The notes under the pieces were generated by a model. That model did not search any database. It saw only the letters and a program-made list of their open reading frames with translations, and was not told the DNA's origin. Below are positions 8,407 to 15,884 of a stretch of DNA of 53,689 nucleotides, piece after piece. This DNA is from an uncultured Burkholderiales bacterium (GTDB lineage: Bacteria; Pseudomonadota; Gammaproteobacteria; Burkholderiales; Thiobacillaceae). The DNA is taken from NCBI GenBank assembly GCA_938038385.1, contig CALHRD010000046.1, positions 1-53,689 of the forward strand, read 5' to 3'. The position numbers and the translations under genes are program-made. The first letter of the stretch is position 1. Each line of letters begins with the position of its first letter.

Positions 8407-8910
8407 ATGACCCTGACCATGTACCAGGCCTCGGTGCCGGTGTTCATCCGCATGCTGAACAATCTCGCCGGCATCCTGGAAAAGGCCGCCGGGCACTGCG
8501 CAGCACGCAAGATCGACCCGGCCGCCCTGATCCGCTTCCGCCTCTACCCCGACATGTTCGACTTGGCCCGCCAGGTGCAGGCGGCCTGCGACCACGCGCG
8601 CAATGGCGCCGCCCGCCTCACCGGCAGCGAGGCGCCGGAACTGGAGAAGACCGAGCAGACCTTCGCCGAGCTGATCGAGCGCATCCGCAAGACCATCGCC
8701 TACCTGGAGACACTGCACCCCGAGCAGTTCGACGACGCGCAGACACGCGAGGTCGCCATCAAACGCGGCGAGACGACGGTGACCTACACCGGCCTGGACT
8801 ACCTGCTCAACCGCGTGTTGCCCAACTTCTATTTCCACGTCACCACGGCCTACGACATCCTACGCCACAACGGGGTGGAGCTCGGCAAGCGCGACTACAT
8901 AGGCCGCTGA
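8407..8910 (+). CDS. DUF1993 family protein
   Basis: This 167-residue protein has the whole DUF1993 signature: MYQASVPVFIRMLNNLAGILEKAA at the start, RLYPDMFDLARQVQAACDHARN in the middle, and GLDYLLNRVLPNFYFHVTTAYDILRHNGVELGKRDYIG at the end. The fold is a four-helix bundle related to DinB-like proteins, with conserved His residues late in the chain (HVTTAYDILRHNG). The biochemical activity is unknown. AGGAGG at 8391-8396 sets the ATG at 8407; the apparent earlier start at 8368 overlaps a TATGAT sequence that could be a -10 box. It may thus start a new transcript within the cluster. Confidence 0.85.
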   Translation: MTLTMYQASVPVFIRMLNNLAGILEKAAGHCAARKIDPAALIRFRLYPDMFDLARQVQAACDHARNGAARLTGSEAPELEKTEQTFAELIERIRKTIAYLETLHPEQFDDAQTREVAIKRGETTVTYTGLDYLLNRVLPNFYFHVTTAYDILRHNGVELGKRDYIGR

Positions 8911-8926
8911 AAAAACGGGATAGACA

Positions 8927-9481
8927 ATGGATACGGCAGGCACGAAGCGGTTAAACCGGACGAACTGGCTCGAATCCGATCGGCACGCCGGACCGGCACC
9001 GGTCGACGCCGAGGCCTGGCGCGATGCCTTCCTAGCCATCCGTCTCGACCCGCGCGTACCGGCGGAGATCGCCGCCATGTTCGAGGCCGCGCGGGGGTGC
9101 ATGATCTACGGCAGCTTCTTCGCACCCCTGGTGACCCTGGGTGTGGAGCACTGTTACCGCCTGCTGGAGGCCGCGGTACGCGCCCGCTGCGCCCAGCTTG
9201 GCCTGCCGGTCGCCTTTCGGGACCGTCAGGGCAAGGAGCGCCCGCTGTCCTTCCAGCACAACCTGCGCCAGCTGATCGGACGAAAGGCGGTTTCCGAGGC
9301 GGATGCGACGCTCTGGCGGCAAGCCGGCGAGTTGCGCGACTGGGCCGCGCTACCCGAGCACCATGCCGCGGTGGGACAGGACCATGCCATCACCGCCCTG
9401 ACCCGTGCCGCGGGATTGCTGGGACGGCTGTTTGCGCCGTCACCCGCCGACAACCTCACCGGGAGGAAACCACGCCCATGA
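8927..9481 (+). CDS. Unknown helical protein, possibly HEPN/DUF4145-like, coupled to NYN-LOTUS gene
   Basis: This 184-residue protein is not one I recognise. The N-terminal 50 residues are polar; the core (55-150) is helical: MIYGSFFAPLVTLGVEHCYRLLEAAVRARC, then FQHNLRQLIGRKAVSEADATLW and AGELRDWAALPEHHA. The order of a long 'E-x-x-x-R' helix, a basic loop and a late R..HH segment recalls HEPN/DUF4145-type domains. However, the spacing from Arg to the first His is seven residues, outside the usual R-x4-6-H nuclease motif, so activity is doubtful. Its stop overlaps the next start (ATGA), which suggests that it and the NYN protein act together. Confidence 0.7.
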   Translation: MDTAGTKRLNRTNWLESDRHAGPAPVDAEAWRDAFLAIRLDPRVPAEIAAMFEAARGCMIYGSFFAPLVTLGVEHCYRLLEAAVRARCAQLGLPVAFRDRQGKERPLSFQHNLRQLIGRKAVSEADATLWRQAGELRDWAALPEHHAAVGQDHAITALTRAAGLLGRLFAPSPADNLTGRKPRP

Positions 9482-10299
9482 CCGCCCGTGCAGACACCCG
9501 GAACATGGCCCTGTTCTGCGACTTTGAAAACGTCGCCCTGGGCGTGAAGGAGGCCCGTTACGCCGCCTTCGACATTCGCAAGGTGCTCGAACGCCTGCTG
9601 CTCAAGGGCAGCATCGTCGTGAAGAAGGCCTACTGTGACTGGGAACGCTACAAGGAATTCAAGGCGGCCATGCACGAGGCGGCCTTCGAGCTGATCGAGA
9701 TCCCGCACGTACGCCAGTCCGGCAAGAACTCCGCCGACATCCGCATGGTGGTCGACGCCCTCGACCTCTGTTACACCAAGGCGCACGTCGATACCTTCGT
9801 CATCATCTCCGGCGACTCCGACTTCTCGCCCCTGGTTTCCAAGCTGCGCGAGAACGACAAGACGGTCATCGGCGTGGGGGTGAAGAAATCCACCTCCGAC
9901 CTGCTCATCGCCAACTGCGACGAATTCATCTACTACGACGACCTGGTACGCGCCGAGGCCAAGCAGGCCAAACCCCGCGCCGGACCCAAAGCCGCCGCAG
10001 GCAAGACGACACCCAAGGGCGTGGCCAAGAGCGAGGAGGACCGCAGACAGGAGGCGATCGATCTGGTGCTGGCGACCGCCGAGGCCCTGCTGGAGGAACG
10101 CGGCGAAGGCGAAAAGGTGTGGGGATCGATGGTCAAGCAGGCCATCAAGCGGCGCAAACCGGGCTTCAACGAGAGTTACCACGGCTTCCGCACCTTCGGC
10201 CAGCTGCTGGAGGAGGCGCGCGACCGCGGCCTGCTGGGGCTGGAGCACGACGAGAAGTCGGGCGGCTACATCGTCACCTTCGCCGGCAACGCCGCTTGA
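9478..10299 (+). CDS. NYN-domain putative ribonuclease with C-terminal OST-HTH/LOTUS domain
   Basis: This 273-residue protein has an N-terminal NYN (PIN-like) domain: NMALFCDFENVAL supplies the first acidic residue, GKNSADIRMVVDAL the second and VIISGDSDFSPLV the third, so a metal-dependent RNase site is probably intact. An Ala/Lys-rich linker (about 165-195) leads to an OST-HTH/LOTUS domain (about 200-270: KVWGSMVKQAIKRRKPGFNESYHGFRTFGQLLEEARDRG). LOTUS domains bind RNA, particularly structured or G-rich RNA. The predicted role is RNA turnover or processing; targets are unknown. The ATG at 9478 overlaps the previous stop. Confidence 0.88.
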   Translation: MTARADTRNMALFCDFENVALGVKEARYAAFDIRKVLERLLLKGSIVVKKAYCDWERYKEFKAAMHEAAFELIEIPHVRQSGKNSADIRMVVDALDLCYTKAHVDTFVIISGDSDFSPLVSKLRENDKTVIGVGVKKSTSDLLIANCDEFIYYDDLVRAEAKQAKPRAGPKAAAGKTTPKGVAKSEEDRRQEAIDLVLATAEALLEERGEGEKVWGSMVKQAIKRRKPGFNESYHGFRTFGQLLEEARDRGLLGLEHDEKSGGYIVTFAGNAA

Positions 10300-10403
10300 C
10301 GACGCGCCTGGCTTGCCCGCTCCGGGCGGATCAAGTTCCATCCGACCCGGCCGTTAATACCGGTATCCCGACCCTGCTCATTTTGCAACAACAGGAACGA
10401 TCC

Positions 10404-10580
10404 ATGATCGAGATCTGGCTGAACGGCAAGAAGGTTTCCATGCTCACCCTGGCGGCCTGGGGCAAGGACCCCGCGGTCGGCCAGACGTACACCCATCTCG
10501 GTCAGACCTACGCCGTAACCGGGGTGGCCAAGGACCCCAAGAGCAAATTCCTCAAGGTGACGCTGGGCTCCCAGGCCTGA
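10404..10580 (+). CDS. 58-residue conserved-looking small protein
   Basis: The ATG at 10404 follows CAGGAAC with suitable spacing and opens a 58-codon frame. The product (MIEIWLNGKKVSMLTLAAW..., ending KFLKVTLGSQA) looks like a small beta-barrel or beta-sheet protein with two Gly-rich turns (VGQTYTHLGQTYAV). No signal sequence or membrane segment is visible. I do not recognise the family. It lies 105 bases after the NYN-LOTUS gene and may be transcribed alone. Confidence 0.6.
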   Translation: MIEIWLNGKKVSMLTLAAWGKDPAVGQTYTHLGQTYAVTGVAKDPKSKFLKVTLGSQA

Positions 10581-10679
10581 GCAGGCCGCAGCCCCTGCGC
10601 GTGACGCGGGTCATCCACTCGCTCGAAAAAGGCATGGGCGTCGCGGCGGGAGATGTTTGCGGCCGCTGCAGTTCTGCAC

Positions 10680-11015
10680 TCATTTCGTTGCCGGACAGGC
10701 AGGCGCATCGGGCCGGAAACGGCCCATGCGCTCCATGCTTAGGCAGGGGCTCGCCGGCGGCGCCGACAGTTGGATGCCGCGGGCTTTTGCCCGCTCCAGG
10801 ATACGCTGGCGGTGCGCGGCCACATGAGCCTCGCACGCCTCCCGGCTTGCGCTGGCCTGCAGGCCGCGCACATAGGCGCTGCGCTCCTCGGCGCTCAGTA
10901 GCTCCGCACCCCAGATGCCCTCGCCGGAGGCATACCAGGGGAAGGCCAGGGCCTGCATCGACGCAGTGCCTGCGAGCAAGGCCATGATCAACAGGGCGCT
11001 GTGTTTTGCCGACAT
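10680..11015 (-). CDS. Small secreted protein, unknown
   Basis: This 111-residue protein begins with a signal peptide (MSAKHSALLIMALLAGTASMQALA, cleavage near 24). The mature part is short, begins FPWYASGEGIWGAELLSAEERSAYVRGLQAS and has two Cys (one in REACEAHV, one in SPCLS) that could pair, plus a third near the C-terminus. No domain is recognised. The start ATG lies one base from the end of repeat element R1, and no ribosome-binding site is seen before it; the repeat may have displaced the native leader, or another start may be used. Confidence 0.6.
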   Translation of the reverse strand: MSAKHSALLIMALLAGTASMQALAFPWYASGEGIWGAELLSAEERSAYVRGLQASASREACEAHVAAHRQRILERAKARGIQLSAPPASPCLSMERMGRFRPDAPACPATK

Positions 11016-11016
11016 G

Positions 11017-11288
11017 TTAGCGTGAAAGTCGGCGCAGCCGGCTCACGAAGCTCCCTCACCCCCGACCCCTCCCCCCCTCACCCCCGACCCCTCCCCCCAT
11101 GGGGGAGGGGAGGCTCGACCCTCCTCTCTCCCCCAGGGAGAGAGGCCGGGAGAGAGGGCGGGAGGGGAGGCTCGACCCTCCTCTCTCCCCCAGGGAGAGA
11201 GGCCGGGAGAGAGGGCGGGAGGGGCTTAAGGTGAGGGAACGGACATGGCGACATTGATGTTTTGGGGTGGCGTCGCCATGTCCGTTAG
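11017..11288 (+). repeat. Dispersed multi-hairpin element, copy R1
   Basis: First of four copies in the window (others at 15508, 24942 and 35570). It begins and ends with TTAG. From left to right it holds GTGAAAGTCGGC...GCCGGCTCAC, a C-rich tract, the hairpin CCCTCCCCCC-AT-GGGGGAGGG, a block with CCTCTCTCCC/GGGAGAGAGG arms, and a right-end hairpin with 15-bp arms (AACGGACATGGCGAC, 11238-11252 and 11272-11286). This copy has a 57-bp tandem duplication (11111-11167 repeated from 11168) of the middle block, which is why it is longest. The strand is assigned arbitrarily by left-to-right order. Confidence 0.85.
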
Positions 11289-11347
11289 CCCGACAACCCG
11301 CGCTCAGACCCGGCCAACAGGGTCAAGCCTGTCCTGCCAGGCGATCG

Positions 11348-12220
11348 TCACGGCGTATCCCCGGCCACCGCCTTCAAGGTGTCGCGGATGATGCCCGGCG
11401 CCTCGACGATGCGCATGAAGGTGCCCATACCGACCTCCGGCCAGCCCAGGGCGATGCGGTAGCGGGCGAAGAGGTGGTTGACCCGGTTGTTGATCACGTA
11501 GATCTCGTAGGGCAGGGCGGCGATGTTGTCGGCGCCGATGGTCTTCACCCACCAGCCCTCGCCCTCCTTGGGGTCGTTCATGGCTACGCCGAAGACGGCA
11601 ATCTTCTTCTCGGGGATGATCACCTCATAGACCTTGGCCGTCTTGCCCACCCCGCGGGCCAGGTTGTCCTGGATGGTCTTCACCGCATCCTCGAACTCCA
11701 GGTGTTCCATGAGCAGGTTCTTGTCCGACTCGAAGCCCTCCATGCCGAACATGTACTGGTAATCCGGCAGGTCCTTGGCCGCCACCTCGCCGCCGAACGC
11801 CTTGCCGCGCCCCAAGGCGCGGGAGAGCCGCTGCTGCACCGCCGCCACGTGCTTCTCGGCCAGCCGGAACTGCTTGCGGAAATAGGCCCGGTACCAGTAG
11901 TCCGGGTTCATGTAGGAGACGGTCCCGTCGCTCTTCACCCCGACGCGGATGCCGGCGCCGACGATGGCCGCCCCGCCCAGGTGCTGGATGGCGCGCAGCA
12001 TGTCGCGGTCGGTCACCACGACGACGCCGTAGCCGGGCAGCCCCGGCGGCGCATACCTGCCCGCCACGAGAAAGCCGGCGCGCGTCAGCTTGGACTCGAC
12101 CGTGGTCATCACCGTGTTCAGGTCGCCGCCGCTGACGCGGTCGCCGTAAAAATAAGGGGAAAGCGCCAGACCCAGCGAAGACCAGAAAAGCAAGACGGGG
12201 AAGAGCAGAATGCGCAACAT
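11348..12220 (-). CDS. Exported protein, DUF302-like, beside a FadL porin
   Basis: This 290-residue protein starts at the ATG ending at 12220, which gives a signal peptide (MLRILLFPVLLFWSSLGLALS); the frame before it is non-coding. The mature part shows two alternating alpha/beta units: SGGDLNTVMTTVESKLTRAGFLVAGRY...VVVVTDRDMLRAI, and later AVFGVAMNDP...ALPYEIYVINNRVNHLFARYRIALGWPEVGMGTFMRI. This recalls DUF302, where a nucleophile-poor sheet packs on helices, but the match is weak. It lies 90 bases after the FadL gene on the same strand, separated from it by the terminator at 12263-12292. Role unknown. Confidence 0.65.
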   Translation of the reverse strand: MLRILLFPVLLFWSSLGLALSPYFYGDRVSGGDLNTVMTTVESKLTRAGFLVAGRYAPPGLPGYGVVVVTDRDMLRAIQHLGGAAIVGAGIRVGVKSDGTVSYMNPDYWYRAYFRKQFRLAEKHVAAVQQRLSRALGRGKAFGGEVAAKDLPDYQYMFGMEGFESDKNLLMEHLEFEDAVKTIQDNLARGVGKTAKVYEVIIPEKKIAVFGVAMNDPKEGEGWWVKTIGADNIAALPYEIYVINNRVNHLFARYRIALGWPEVGMGTFMRIVEAPGIIRDTLKAVAGDTP

Positions 12221-12262
12221 GCCGGGTGCCTCAACAGGATACACGAATGGCGCGATTCTAAT

Positions 12263-12292
12263 GCAAAAGGCCGGGCAGGCCCGGCCTTTTGC
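12263..12292. terminator. Bidirectional-looking intrinsic terminator
   Basis: GCAAAAGGCCGGGC (12263-12276) and GCCCGGCCTTTTGC (12279-12292) are perfect inverted arms around AG. GC-rich with a run of T on either strand, it should end transcription of the FadL-type gene (12310-13533, minus strand) and may limit read-through into the exported-protein gene downstream. Confidence 0.8.
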
Positions 12293-12309
12293 ACACTGGG
12301 AAGCATTGC

Positions 12310-13533
12310 TCACATCTTCCAGCTGTAGGCGATGCCGATGGAGTTCTGGTACATCCTGATGGTATCGGTGCCCGCGCCGAGCAGGTTGGTGCCCGTGACA
12401 GACTCCTCAAAGGCGTGCATGTAGGCCATGGTCAGCTCGCTGCCGCTGGGCAGGGTGTAGGTGAAGCCCAGGGTCAGATGGTCCTTCACCACGCCCGGGG
12501 CCAGGATGTTGAAGGTCACATCCGCGGCGCGGATGGGGTTCTCGCCGTGGTTCCAGCCAGCCCGTAGGGTGAGATTTTTGCTGTAGGCATACTCCACGCC
12601 CAGCTTCCAGACGTCCACGTCCTGCCAGCCGAAGCCGGGGCCAGCGCTTCCGCCAAAGCAAGCATTAGGATCCGATCCTCCAAAGGCAGGGCAGTTGAAG
12701 ATATTGCTTGAAGGGTTGTTGATTGCTTTGATGTCGCTGTAGTTGATGCGCTGATAGTCGAGCACAAGCTTGACCTCCGGCGTGGCCTGCACGGCGATGC
12801 CCAGGCTCCAGGTCGAGGGGATGTCGAAATCCCCCTGCTCGGCGAACAGCCCTTTGTATTTGTCGAACTCATCCATGTATATCTTGGTGCTGTAGGCCGC
12901 GCCCACGGTGACCTTGTCGGTGAATCTGCCCATCCAGCCGATGCGGGCGCCATAGCCCCAGGCGGTGTCATAGCCCGGGTTCATCACACCGAACGCCTGA
13001 AGCCCCTGCGCGGCGAAACGCTGTGCGGCGATGACCGGCGCGATCCCGACGGAATGCTGATCGTTGATCTTGTAGGCCAGGGTGGGGGCGATCATGAGCT
13101 GCATCAGGTCCACGCCCAGATCGCCCGAGCCGCCGAACGCACCCGCACCGTTCGGATAGTCGGTGTTCATGCCGCCGTTGCCGTACACCGACACGCCCAG
13201 AGAAAGATTGGGCTTGAGCATGCGGTTGTAGCCGAATTCCGGGATCAGGAAGTACTTGTCCTCGCTGTCGATGGTTTGCCCGAACCCGCCGACGTTGGAA
13301 AACTCCCGCCTGGGGCTGAACACATCCGCCCCCAGGTCCATGCGGTCTCCCACCCAAACCATGCTGGCCGGGTTGTTCGCACCGCCGAAGCTGTCGCTGG
13401 CGGTGGCGGTGGCGGCACCCGCCATGCCCTTGGCCTTCATCCCGTAGCCATGCGAGAAGTAGCCGTTGGTCGCCCAGACGGGAGAGGTGATACCGGCCAG
13501 CGCAAGGGCCAGGATGTGTCGCTTCAGTCGCAT
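12310..13533 (-). CDS. FadL/OmpP1/TodX-family outer-membrane transporter
   Basis: This 407-residue protein has a cleavable signal (MRLKRHILALALAGITSPVWA) and starts its mature part TNGYFSHGYGMKAKGMAGAATA, the FadL hatch signature with the Asn-Gly-plus-Gly-rich 'NPAS' region (SFGGANNPASMVW). The rest alternates amphipathic strands and the C-terminus ends IGIAYSWKM. FadL proteins form 14-strand barrels that move hydrophobic molecules through the outer membrane. GGAGGAG lies before the ATG at 13533. The neighbour (11348-12220) is also exported, so the pair may share a task such as uptake of a hydrophobic carbon or sulfur compound. Confidence 0.9.
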   Translation of the reverse strand: MRLKRHILALALAGITSPVWATNGYFSHGYGMKAKGMAGAATATASDSFGGANNPASMVWVGDRMDLGADVFSPRREFSNVGGFGQTIDSEDKYFLIPEFGYNRMLKPNLSLGVSVYGNGGMNTDYPNGAGAFGGSGDLGVDLMQLMIAPTLAYKINDQHSVGIAPVIAAQRFAAQGLQAFGVMNPGYDTAWGYGARIGWMGRFTDKVTVGAAYSTKIYMDEFDKYKGLFAEQGDFDIPSTWSLGIAVQATPEVKLVLDYQRINYSDIKAINNPSSNIFNCPAFGGSDPNACFGGSAGPGFGWQDVDVWKLGVEYAYSKNLTLRAGWNHGENPIRAADVTFNILAPGVVKDHLTLGFTYTLPSGSELTMAYMHAFEESVTGTNLLGAGTDTIRMYQNSIGIAYSWKM

Positions 13534-13878
13534 CTTTCTCCTCCAGTGATGGCAATGGTTACTGCGTCATGACAGCAGCGGCCGCATGGTAGCGGAGGGG
13601 GGCAGGGTGTACAAGTCGAATCTGCAGGCTTCGGGCGTCTGCAAGAGGCTGCAGCAGGCGTCGGGGGCAATCCGGACCTGCATCCGCGTCGATATCGTAT
13701 GACGACGTGTAGGTCTGGCGTCAGCCCGACAACGCATTCACGCAAAAACACCCTGTCGGGCTGAAGCCCGACCTACGGCTCGACGTGAGGGGCTTGGGGC
13801 CGGGTCGGCTCGGATTCAGGTTATGGGCGCGGGCGCGGCGTGGCAGGCGATCGGCACGCCTGCGCAGCCATGCAATGC
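13534..13878. other. 345-base gap: REP pair, no gene seen
   Basis: This interval between the FadL-type gene start and the ackA stop holds the inverted REP pair at 13709-13776. The first part should carry the FadL promoter, but I could not pick a convincing -35/-10 pair. No open frame with a ribosome-binding site is visible. Confidence 0.5.
13709..13776. repeat. REP pair, head-to-head
   Basis: GTAGGTCTGGCGTCAGCCCG (unit 13709-13730) and the inverted unit at 13755-13776 (core GTCGGGCTGAAGCCCGAC) form a head-to-head pair separated by 24 bases. The same unit, with core GTCGGGCTTCAGCCCGAC, recurs at 30867, 46302 and 49708. The arrangement is that of REP/BIME sequences, which are usually spread by RAYT transposases; none is in the window. 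Confidence 0.8.
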
Positions 13879-15066
13879 TCAGCCACCCGAGGCCGCGCCC
13901 AGGACCGCCAACGTCTGGCGGGCGATGAGGGCCTCCTCGTCGGTGGGGATCACCCAGGCCGAAACCCGGCTGCCCGGCAGGCTGATGCGAGGGCCGTTCT
14001 CCGTGTTGGCGGCCTCGTCCAGATCGACACCCAGCCAGGCGCAGCGCCGGCAGACGTCGGCCCGCACCGGGGCGGCATGTTCGCCGATGCCGGCGGTGAA
14101 CACCAGGGCATCCAGCCCGCCCAGGGCCATGGCCAGGGCGCCGATGGCCTGGGCGACGCGATAGGCGAAGTGCGCCACCGCCTCGGCGGCATGCGGGTCG
14201 GTACTGGCAAGCAGGGTGCGCATGTCGGCGCTGCTACCCGACATGCCCAGCAGGCCCGATTGCCGGTGCAGGAGGTCGGACACCGCGTCGGCAGTCATGC
14301 CCCGTTCACGCATCAGGAAGAGCGGGATGGCGGGGTCCACGGCGCCGCTGCGCGTGCCCATGGGCAGGCCGTCGAGCGGGGTGAAGCTCATGGTCGTCTC
14401 CACGCTCTGCCGCTGCCTCAAGGCGCAGAGGCTGGCGCCGTTGCCCAGGTGGGCGACGATCACCCGGCCGTCGGCGGCCGCGCCCAGGTGCTGCGGCAGC
14501 ACGCCGGCGATGTGGTCGTAGGACAGGCCATGAAAGCCGTAACGCAGCACGCCGGCCTCGGTGAGCGCCCGCGGCAGGGCGAAGCGCCGCGCCACCGGCG
14601 GCAGGGTGTGATGGAAGGCGGTGTCGAAGCAGGCGACCTGGGGCAGGTCGGGGCGGACCTGGAGCAGGGCGCGGATGCCGGCCAGGTTGTGCGGTTGGTG
14701 CAGGGGGTCGATGGGCACCAGGGTGTCGAGGTAGGCGAGCGCCTCGGCATCCACCCGTATTGGCCCTGTGTAACGGGTGCCGCCATGCACCACCCGGTGT
14801 CCGGCACCGAGCAGGCTTACCCCGGCCAGGTGCGGGTGCAACCAGTCGAGCAACGCGGCCAGGGCCTGTGCATGGGTGGCCACCGGCGGGAAGGCGGCGG
14901 GACTGTTTTCCTCGCTGCCGCCCAGGAGCAAGCGCATACGGCTCGCGTCGCCGATCTCCTCGACGATGCCGCGAAGCAGACTGGCCGGTTGTCCCTGCGC
15001 CACCCGGTGGAGCGCGAACTTGATGCTGGAGGAACCGGCGTTGAGGACCAGGACGGCATCGTTCAT
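13879..15066 (-). CDS. ackA: Acetate kinase
   Basis: This 395-residue cytoplasmic enzyme converts acetyl phosphate and ADP into acetate and ATP. Motifs seen: VLNAGSSSIKFALH (N-terminal phosphate-binding), GAGHRVVHGGTRY, ACFDTAFHHTLPP, YGFHGLSYDHIAGVLP and VIVAHLGNGASLCAL, followed by DGLPMGTRSGAVDP and FTAGIGEHAAPVR. All the usual catalytic segments are present and length is normal (about 400). The ATG at 15066 is chosen because the frame before it is not homologous. No pta gene is next to it; the glucan phosphorylase gene starts 0.8 kb away on the other strand. Confidence 0.95.
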   Translation of the reverse strand: MNDAVLVLNAGSSSIKFALHRVAQGQPASLLRGIVEEIGDASRMRLLLGGSEENSPAAFPPVATHAQALAALLDWLHPHLAGVSLLGAGHRVVHGGTRYTGPIRVDAEALAYLDTLVPIDPLHQPHNLAGIRALLQVRPDLPQVACFDTAFHHTLPPVARRFALPRALTEAGVLRYGFHGLSYDHIAGVLPQHLGAAADGRVIVAHLGNGASLCALRQRQSVETTMSFTPLDGLPMGTRSGAVDPAIPLFLMRERGMTADAVSDLLHRQSGLLGMSGSSADMRTLLASTDPHAAEAVAHFAYRVAQAIGALAMALGGLDALVFTAGIGEHAAPVRADVCRRCAWLGVDLDEAANTENGPRISLPGSRVSAWVIPTDEEALIARQTLAVLGAASGG

Positions 15067-15106
15067 GAGGCGGGATGATAGGGCACAATGCCGCAACCGC
15101 TCACCC

Positions 15107-15439
15107 GTGATCGCCCCCTCCGATGTCCGCCGCCCGGTGCCGGCCCTGCTGGATGTGCTGCACGACCCGGCGGTGGGTATGCACGCCGTCGGGCCGATCG
15201 AGATCATTTCCGCCTACCGGTCGCCCGCCTCCAACGCATGGCTGGCCCGGAATGCCAGCGGGGTGTCCAGGACCAGTCTGCATACGCGCGGCATGGCGGC
15301 CGACATCCGGCTTCGGGAACGCCCGCTCGAGGACCTGCACCGGGCGGCCCTCGCCCTCGGGGCGGGCGGCGTCGGTCTCTACCCCGCCTCGGGTTTCGTG
15401 CACGTCGACATCGGCCGGGTGCGGAGCTGGGCCGGCTGA
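15107..15439 (+). CDS. Short YcbK/DUF882-like M15 peptidase domain, N-terminus missing
   Basis: The frame reads PALLDVLHDPAVGMHAVGPIEIISAYRSPASNAWL, then SRTSLHTRGMAADIRLRE and GVGLYPASGFVHVDIGRVRSW, the zinc-site region of YcbK-type (M15A, DUF882) peptidases: S-x-H-x-x-G-x-A-x-D and H-V-D. The family usually has about 180 residues with a Tat or Sec signal and an N-terminal strand-helix region; only 110 residues are available here, from the GTG at 15107, with no signal. The coding region begins 40 bases from the divergent ackA start. Either it is a 5'-truncated pseudogene or a cytoplasmic domain; the start is uncertain. Confidence 0.55.
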   Translation: MIAPSDVRRPVPALLDVLHDPAVGMHAVGPIEIISAYRSPASNAWLARNASGVSRTSLHTRGMAADIRLRERPLEDLHRAALALGAGGVGLYPASGFVHVDIGRVRSWAG

Positions 15440-15884
15440 GTCCTGTCCCCCCGTAGGATAGATCCTGAATCCGTGTCGATGCTGCCGGTTGCCTTGTAGA
15501 TCGGGCTTTAGCGTGAAAGTCGGCGCAGCCGGCTCACGAAGCTCCCCTCCCCATCCCTCACCCCCGACCCCTCCCCCCCTCACCCCCGACCCCTCCCCCC
15601 CTCACCCCCGACCCCTCCCCCCATGGGGGAGGGGAGGCTCGACCCACCTCTCTCCCCCAGGGAGAGGGGCCGGAGAGAGGGCCGGAGGGGCTTAAGGCGA
15701 GGGAACGGACATGGCCGCTTTCATCCTCTGGGGTGGCTTTGGCCATGTCCGTTAGCCCGACACCCAACCCGTCGCACTGGAGTCCGGCCTACACAGGGTT
15801 GGTCGAGATCGACTCGGATTCAGGTAGATGTCATCCGACCGGTGTAAGCTGCGAGGCCATCGTACCCGACAGCGGCACCCGATC
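15440..15884. other. Gap containing element R2; no gene
   Basis: The interval between the YcbK-like end and the phosphorylase start holds REP-like sequence split by R2 (15508-15755), then about 130 bases without clear features. The phosphorylase promoter should lie in 15756-15884 but I see no convincing one. Confidence 0.5.
15508..15755 (+). repeat. Dispersed multi-hairpin element, copy R2, inserted in a REP
   Basis: Same layout as R1, 248 bp, TTAG at both ends (15508-15511 and 15752-15755). The right-end hairpin arms are AACGGACATGGCC (15704-15716) and GGCCATGTCCGTT (15741-15753), and three copies of a CCCTCACCCCCGACC-like unit sit at the left. The flanks GTAGATCGGGCT and CCCGAC join, with one TTAG removed, into a REP palindrome (...TCGGGCTTTAGCCCGA...), so this copy seems to have inserted in its loop and duplicated TTAG. 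Confidence 0.85.

Noticed and set aside
8360-8410. Start of the DUF1993 gene at 8368
   Set aside because: The stretch lacks a binding site and contains a TATGAT that looks like promoter sequence; AGGAGG at 8391 serves the ATG at 8407.
9300-9400. R-x4-6-H HEPN nuclease motif in the protein before NYN-LOTUS
   Set aside because: The only candidate (RDWAALPEHH) has seven residues between Arg and His, outside the accepted spacing.
11242-11287. Mini-ORFs in the repeat's right hairpin (MATLMFWGGVAMSV and [14 protein letters not shown])
   Set aside because: The frame is partly conserved, but R3 lacks the ATG and the pattern is explained by the inverted repeat with a conserved loop; no binding site precedes it.
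13709-13776. REP pair as a transposon end
   Set aside because: Short palindromes with no transposase and no flanking duplications; they recur as single units elsewhere, as REP sequences do.
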